From an uncultured Phycisphaerales bacterium (GTDB taxonomy: Bacteria > Planctomycetota > Phycisphaerae > WQYP01): DNA of 9,849 nt. Numbering within the stretch: the first letter of the stretch is position 1; every line of letters begins with the position of its first letter. The translations under genes were made by a program, and so were the position numbers. The notes beneath the pieces were generated by a model, which did no database searches, was not told where the DNA came from, and saw nothing but the letters and a program-made list of their open reading frames with translations. This document shows, piece by piece, positions 7,043 to 9,849 of this stretch. The stretch lies in assembly GCA_937901265.1 (NCBI GenBank), contig CALCHA010000439.1:1-9849 (forward strand), written 5' to 3'.

Positions 7043-7096
7043 CCCCGCGCGTGGCCCATACGTACCTTGCGCATGCCTTGACGGCCGCGCGCGGGG
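7043..7096. repeat. Long inverted repeat upstream of the response regulator
   Basis: CCCCGCGCG-T-GGCC (7043-7056) pairs with GGCC-G-CGCGCGGGG (7083-7096), giving 13 Watson-Crick pairs and one T-G wobble around a 26-base loop. It is the longest near-perfect stem I found. It ends 25 bases before the candidate -10 of the regulator gene, so it is probably not part of that transcript from this promoter. Either strand could use it as a transcription stop or as a binding site. Confidence 0.5.
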
Positions 7097-7118
7097 TGGT
7101 GGCGGCGTCGCGGGCTCG

Positions 7119-7127
7119 TGGTATAAC
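7119..7127 (+). promoter_or_regulatory. Candidate extended -10 promoter of the response regulator gene
   Basis: TG-G-TATAAC is an extended -10 element, the same TGn arrangement as proposed for alaS. Transcription would begin near 7133-7135, leaving a very short leader that still contains AAGGAG before the ATG at 7148. Confidence 0.45.
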
Positions 7128-7147
7128 GTCGGGTGAAGGAGACGCCC

Positions 7148-7627
7148 ATGACCACGCAACCCGCCGCCGTTTCATCGCAGGATACGCAGTTTCCCACATC
7201 GACGATCCTGGTGGTCGATGACGTCCCGCAGAACGTGGAGTTGATGCTCGCCTACCTCGAGACGCTCAACTGCACCACGCACGTGGCGGTCGATGGCGTC
7301 GATGCGCTTGAAAAGGTCGCCAAGGTCAAGCCCGACTTGATCCTGCTCGACATCATGATGCCGCGGATGAGCGGCTTTGAGGTCTGTCGGCGGTTGAAGG
7401 CGGACCCCAAGACGCGCGACATTCCGATATTGATGGTGACGGCGCTCAATGAACTCGGGGACATCGAGCGCGGGGTGGAAAGCGGCACCGATGATTTCCT
7501 GACCAAGCCCATCAACAAGCTCGAACTGCTGACGCGGGTGAAGAGCCTGCTGCGGGTGCGGCAGTACAAGAGCGAGCTCGACCGGACGCTCGCCTATTTG
7601 AGCGAAGTGGAGCGGCGCCCGGGGTAA
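7148..7627 (+). CDS. Single-domain response regulator (CheY-like receiver)
   Basis: The 159-residue product is almost entirely one receiver domain. It has the acidic pair Asp24-Asp25 (VVDD), phospho-acceptor Asp68 in LLDIMMPRMSG, the switch Thr98 (MVTAL) and Lys120 (LTKPI). A short helical tail (about 135-159) follows, with no output domain. ATG 7148 is chosen because AAGGAG stands just upstream; an in-frame GTG at 7133 would overlap that Shine-Dalgarno. The sequence style resembles receivers of PleD- or RpfG-type regulators, but no GGDEF or HD-GYP part is present and no frameshifted remnant follows. It would be phosphorylated by a histidine kinase not in this window and would act by protein contact. 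No operon partner is evident; the next gene has its own promoter. Confidence 0.93.
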   Translation: MTTQPAAVSSQDTQFPTSTILVVDDVPQNVELMLAYLETLNCTTHVAVDGVDALEKVAKVKPDLILLDIMMPRMSGFEVCRRLKADPKTRDIPILMVTALNELGDIERGVESGTDDFLTKPINKLELLTRVKSLLRVRQYKSELDRTLAYLSEVERRPG

Positions 7628-7687
7628 GCGGCGGGCTCCGCGGCGTGTCGAAACCCGGCTGAGGGAGCTCGCGCGGGAAATCCATCT

Positions 7688-7717
7688 TTGACGCTCCCCC
7701 TGCCTGCACCCTATCAT
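7688..7717 (+). promoter_or_regulatory. Sigma70-type promoter placing transcription start at the ATG of the next gene
   Basis: TTGACG (7688-7693) and TATCAT (7712-7717) are separated by 18 bases. This is the best two-box promoter in the window. Only seven bases separate the -10 box from ATG 7725, so the predicted transcript would start at or next to the A of the start codon. No Shine-Dalgarno precedes the ATG. This is the classic geometry of a leaderless gene. Confidence 0.5.
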
Positions 7718-7724
7718 CCTCGCG

Positions 7725-9284
7725 ATGCTACGGTTCCGCGTATACAAGCAGGGCACTCCGCCGGAGGACCTCGACGTCTCGACCGCCTTTCTGGTGGGCT
7801 CGGACGGCGTGCCGATTCGCGGGGAGTTTTCCTATGGCAACGGCGTGCTGTTCTGCCGCAAGCGGGCGGCGGGCCCGGCGGCGCTGGCGATTTTGTGGGA
7901 GACCGAGAACTTCGGAACGGTGATTCTCGAGACGACGCGTCTGCCGGAGCGGGAAGAGCCCTACGTCCTGAACCTGGAGTTTGCCCGTGGCCGGATGATG
8001 CGGCTGATGCAAAAGCGCGAGGAGTGGGGCATCTTCGATATTTCGGAAGCGGCCGGGATCAACGAAAAGGCCCTCGAGGCGCGAGACCTGCTCCTGCAGG
8101 CCATCACGCACCAGCATGAGCCCGCGGCGGCCAGCCGCTATGCCGACAAGTGCCTCCAGGTGGCGTTGCCCCTGTCCGAGCAGGCGGCGTTGACCCATGC
8201 GGATCTCCTGCTGCAGCGGCGGATCGCGACGCGGAGCTTTCCGCGCGGGTCGTTCGGCGTGCGCGTGGATCCGGCGCTGGCGACCGAAGCCTACCGGCGA
8301 CTGCTCCTGCCCAACGCGGATTTTGTCCGGTTGCCCATGCTCTGGAAGGCCATTGAGCCCCAGGAACAGCAGCATGCGTGGGCGGCGACCGACGAATGGG
8401 TGGACTTTCTGCGGCGGGTGCGGGTGCCCATCATCGGCGGGCCCCTGGTCCGCTTTCACGAGGGAACCATCCCCGACTGGCTCTACATCTGGGAGCATGA
8501 TTACGAAACCGTCCGCGACCTGCTCTATGAGCACATCAACCGCGTCGTGACCCGGTATGGCTCGCAGGTGGCGCTCTGGTCGGCGGTGTGCGGGCTCCAT
8601 GTGAACGCGCAGTTCTCGTTTTCCTTTGATCAGCTGATGGACCTCACCCGGATGGCGGTCGGTATCGTCAAAAAGCACAACGCCAATGGCCGCACGATGA
8701 TTGAGCTGACCCAGCCCTGGGGCGAGTATTACGCCACCAACCAGCGCTCGATTCCCCCGATGCTCTATGCGGAAATGGTGGTGCAGTCGGGGGTGCAGTT
8801 TGATGTGTTCGGCGTGCAGTTGCGCTTCGGCATCCCGCGCGAGGGATGCTGGCAGCGCGACCTGTTCCAGATTTCGTCGATGCTCGACCGCTTCGCGGCC
8901 TTGGGCAAGCCGCTGATGATCTCGGGCTTGCAGGTGCCCTCCGCACCGGCGACCGGCGCCGCCAAAGAGGGGGAAACGGGGCCGGCGGATGCCGCGGGCA
9001 TGTGGCGCCGGCCCTGGTCGGAAATGCTGCAGTGCAAGTGGATGGAGGCCGTGACCGACATCGCGCTGTCCAAGCCCTATGTGGAGGCGATCTGCTGGCA
9101 CGAGCTGGCGGACGCAACCCTGGGGGCGGAGCCGGTGTCGTCCATGCCCTTCGGCGGACTGGCCAACGCGGATTTGTCGGGCAAGCAGTCGTTGCGGACC
9201 TGGACGGCGCTGCGTCGCGCGGTGGCGGGGTTCCGCGCAGGGCCTCCAGCGCGTCCCGCAGGCGGCGCGCCGCCAAAGGCGTAA
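7725..9284 (+). CDS. GH10-fold protein lacking both catalytic glutamates; probable cytoplasmic pseudoenzyme
   Basis: The 519-residue product has no signal peptide or membrane segment. Residues 1-105 look like a beta-rich domain and 113-168 like helices. From about 175 the order of GH10 landmarks is kept: FVRLPMLWKAIEP (200-212), PLVRFHEGTIPDWL (240-253), EHINRVVTRYG (269-279), FDVFGVQLRFG (359-369), LGKPLMISGLQV (393-404) and EAICWHELAD (454-463). Where GH10 has WDVVNE this protein has WSAVCG, and where GH10 has ITELD it has ISGLQ. Both glutamates are thus glycine (Gly290, Gly401). An Ala/Gly/Glu-rich insert sits at 406-425. GH10 hydrolysis is not expected; binding, scaffolding or a different chemistry is possible. 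A database may still label it xylanase. Its stop codon touches the next start codon, so the two genes are probably co-translated. Confidence 0.8.
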   Translation: MLRFRVYKQGTPPEDLDVSTAFLVGSDGVPIRGEFSYGNGVLFCRKRAAGPAALAILWETENFGTVILETTRLPEREEPYVLNLEFARGRMMRLMQKREEWGIFDISEAAGINEKALEARDLLLQAITHQHEPAAASRYADKCLQVALPLSEQAALTHADLLLQRRIATRSFPRGSFGVRVDPALATEAYRRLLLPNADFVRLPMLWKAIEPQEQQHAWAATDEWVDFLRRVRVPIIGGPLVRFHEGTIPDWLYIWEHDYETVRDLLYEHINRVVTRYGSQVALWSAVCGLHVNAQFSFSFDQLMDLTRMAVGIVKKHNANGRTMIELTQPWGEYYATNQRSIPPMLYAEMVVQSGVQFDVFGVQLRFGIPREGCWQRDLFQISSMLDRFAALGKPLMISGLQVPSAPATGAAKEGETGPADAAGMWRRPWSEMLQCKWMEAVTDIALSKPYVEAICWHELADATLGAEPVSSMPFGGLANADLSGKQSLRTWTALRRAVAGFRAGPPARPAGGAPPKA

Positions 9285-9728
9285 ATGATGAGCACCGCGG
9301 CACCGCCCGAGGTCGACGGCACCGAGCCGGGCGGGCAGCCACCCGAGCCCTTCGGATGGACGCGCCGACAGCGCGCGGCGCTGGGAGTGCTGCTGACGCT
9401 GCTGCTGGGATTTCTCGCGTATCAGGCGGCGCAGCGCCCGGCGCGGCTGGGCGAGCCGATGCCCGCGGGCAACGCGGATTTCCATTTGGCCCGGACGCTT
9501 GATCCCAACACCGCGGCGCTCGAAGACCTGACACGCGTGCCCTATCTCGGACCCAGGCTGGCCGCGGCGCTGGTGGCCTATCGCGATTCCCATCCCGCGT
9601 CCGCCTTGCCGCTCTTCGGCACGGCGGACGATCTCTCGCGCATCCCCGGCTTCAACAAGGCCGTCGTGACTCAGATCGCGCCCTACCTGGATTTTCCCGA
9701 GCCCCCCGCGAGCGAACCGGCTCCCTGA
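9285..9728 (+). CDS. ComEA-like helix-hairpin-helix protein with a membrane anchor
   Basis: The 147-residue product has a Pro/Glu-rich N-terminus, one transmembrane helix (about 31-48, ALGVLLTLLLGFLAY), a linker, and two helix-hairpin-helix units. These are about 73-100 (LDPNTAALEDLTRVPYLGPR) and 112-135 (TADDLSRIPGFNKAVVTQI). In ComEA proteins this module binds double-stranded DNA without sequence specificity during natural uptake. The two basic residues at 27-28 before the helix suggest that the HhH part faces outside the cytoplasm. The ATG directly follows the TAA of the GH10-like gene; an alternative ATG is at 9288. The only upstream Shine-Dalgarno hint is AAAGG, so translation is likely coupled. 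No other competence gene is visible, so a DNA-uptake role is inference. Confidence 0.85.
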   Translation: MMSTAAPPEVDGTEPGGQPPEPFGWTRRQRAALGVLLTLLLGFLAYQAAQRPARLGEPMPAGNADFHLARTLDPNTAALEDLTRVPYLGPRLAAALVAYRDSHPASALPLFGTADDLSRIPGFNKAVVTQIAPYLDFPEPPASEPAP

Positions 9729-9730
9729 AA

Positions 9731-9753
9731 CAGTCCCGCGACTCACGCGACTG
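9731..9753. terminator. Possible bidirectional terminator between convergent genes
   Basis: CAGT-CC-CGCG-ACTCA-CGCG-ACTG forms a stem with a 2-base bulge and a 5-base loop in the 14-base gap between two convergent genes and the end of the minus-strand gene. Read on the minus strand it is followed by TTTC only, so the T tract is weak. The TGA of the minus-strand gene falls in the stem-loop. Confidence 0.35.
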
Positions 9754-9849
9754 TCGCGCCCAGCGCCTTGCCCACCTCCGCCTGCACACCCTCCACCGCG
9801 GCGTCGATCGGCCCATCGAACCGGCAGCCCGCGGCTTTCGCGTGCCCCC
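9743..9849 (-). CDS. C-terminal end of a DHH/DHHA1-family phosphoesterase (NrnA-like), partial
   Basis: The minus strand is open from the window edge to TGA at 9745-9743 and gives 34 residues beginning GHAKAAGCRFDGPID and ending KALGATVA. The GHAKAAG stretch, preceded by bases compatible with another Gly, matches the GGGHxxAAG substrate-binding motif near the C-terminus of the DHHA1 domain. The short helix after it is typical of NrnA-type oligoribonuclease/pAp phosphatases. These cytoplasmic enzymes clear short RNA oligomers and 3'-phosphoadenosine 5'-phosphate. The catalytic DHH domain lies outside the window, so the exact subfamily cannot be fixed. The gene converges on the ComEA-like gene with 14 bases between stop codons. 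Confidence 0.6.
   Translation of the reverse strand, partial: GHAKAAGCRFDGPIDAAVEGVQAEVGKALGATVA

Noticed and set aside
7133..7147. GTG at 7133 as the start of the response regulator
   Set aside because: It overlaps the AAGGAG that serves the ATG at 7148 and would add five residues outside the receiver domain.
7728..9746. 672-codon open frame on the minus strand
   Set aside because: It spans two well-supported plus-strand genes and translates to Arg/Gly/His-rich sequence, a codon-bias shadow.
1..9849. CRISPR arrays, insertion sequences, integrase or toxin-antitoxin genes
   Set aside because: No regularly spaced repeats, transposase, recombinase or defence-gene signatures were seen on either strand.

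Overview
The window is GC-rich, densely packed bacterial DNA, most likely from the PVC group. I favour Planctomycetota, perhaps Phycisphaerae. This rests on the character of the alanyl-tRNA synthetase N-terminus, a plant-like GH10 next to a GH115, and a type of G+A-rich intergenic repeat. The placement is an inference, not a search result.

Layout. Positions 1-1700 (minus) hold the first 566 codons of alaS, cut by the window edge before its editing domain is complete. Positions 1701-2397 are a 697-base divergent spacer with an alaS leader of competing hairpins, a G+A-rich repeat and a run of perfect palindromes. Positions 2398-6608 (plus) are a two-gene xylan operon: a lipoprotein GH10 endo-xylanase followed after 23 bases by a secreted GH115 alpha-glucuronidase, closed by a probable intrinsic terminator that overlaps the stop codon. 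Positions 6756-6899 encode a 47-residue highly basic protein with a clear ribosome binding site. A 248-base non-coding stretch follows, rich in GC stem-loops. Positions 7148-7627 encode a stand-alone receiver-domain response regulator. Positions 7725-9284 encode a 519-residue cytoplasmic protein whose C-terminal two thirds read as a GH10 barrel in which both catalytic glutamates are replaced by glycine. Its stop codon abuts the start of a membrane-anchored ComEA-like helix-hairpin-helix protein (9285-9728). Positions 9743-9849 (minus) are the last 34 codons of a convergent gene that looks like a DHH/DHHA1 phosphoesterase.

How they fit. GH10 and GH115 form a minimal glucuronoxylan module: the xylanase cuts the backbone, probably at the outer membrane, and the glucuronidase removes (methyl)glucuronic acid side chains. 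No transporter or dedicated regulator is visible beside them. The second GH10-like protein has no signal peptide and no catalytic pair, so it is unlikely to be a xylanase. Its promoter sits 7 bases before the start codon, which suggests a leaderless message. This pseudoenzyme paired with a DNA-binding-type membrane protein, and the small basic protein, are the least explained parts of the window.
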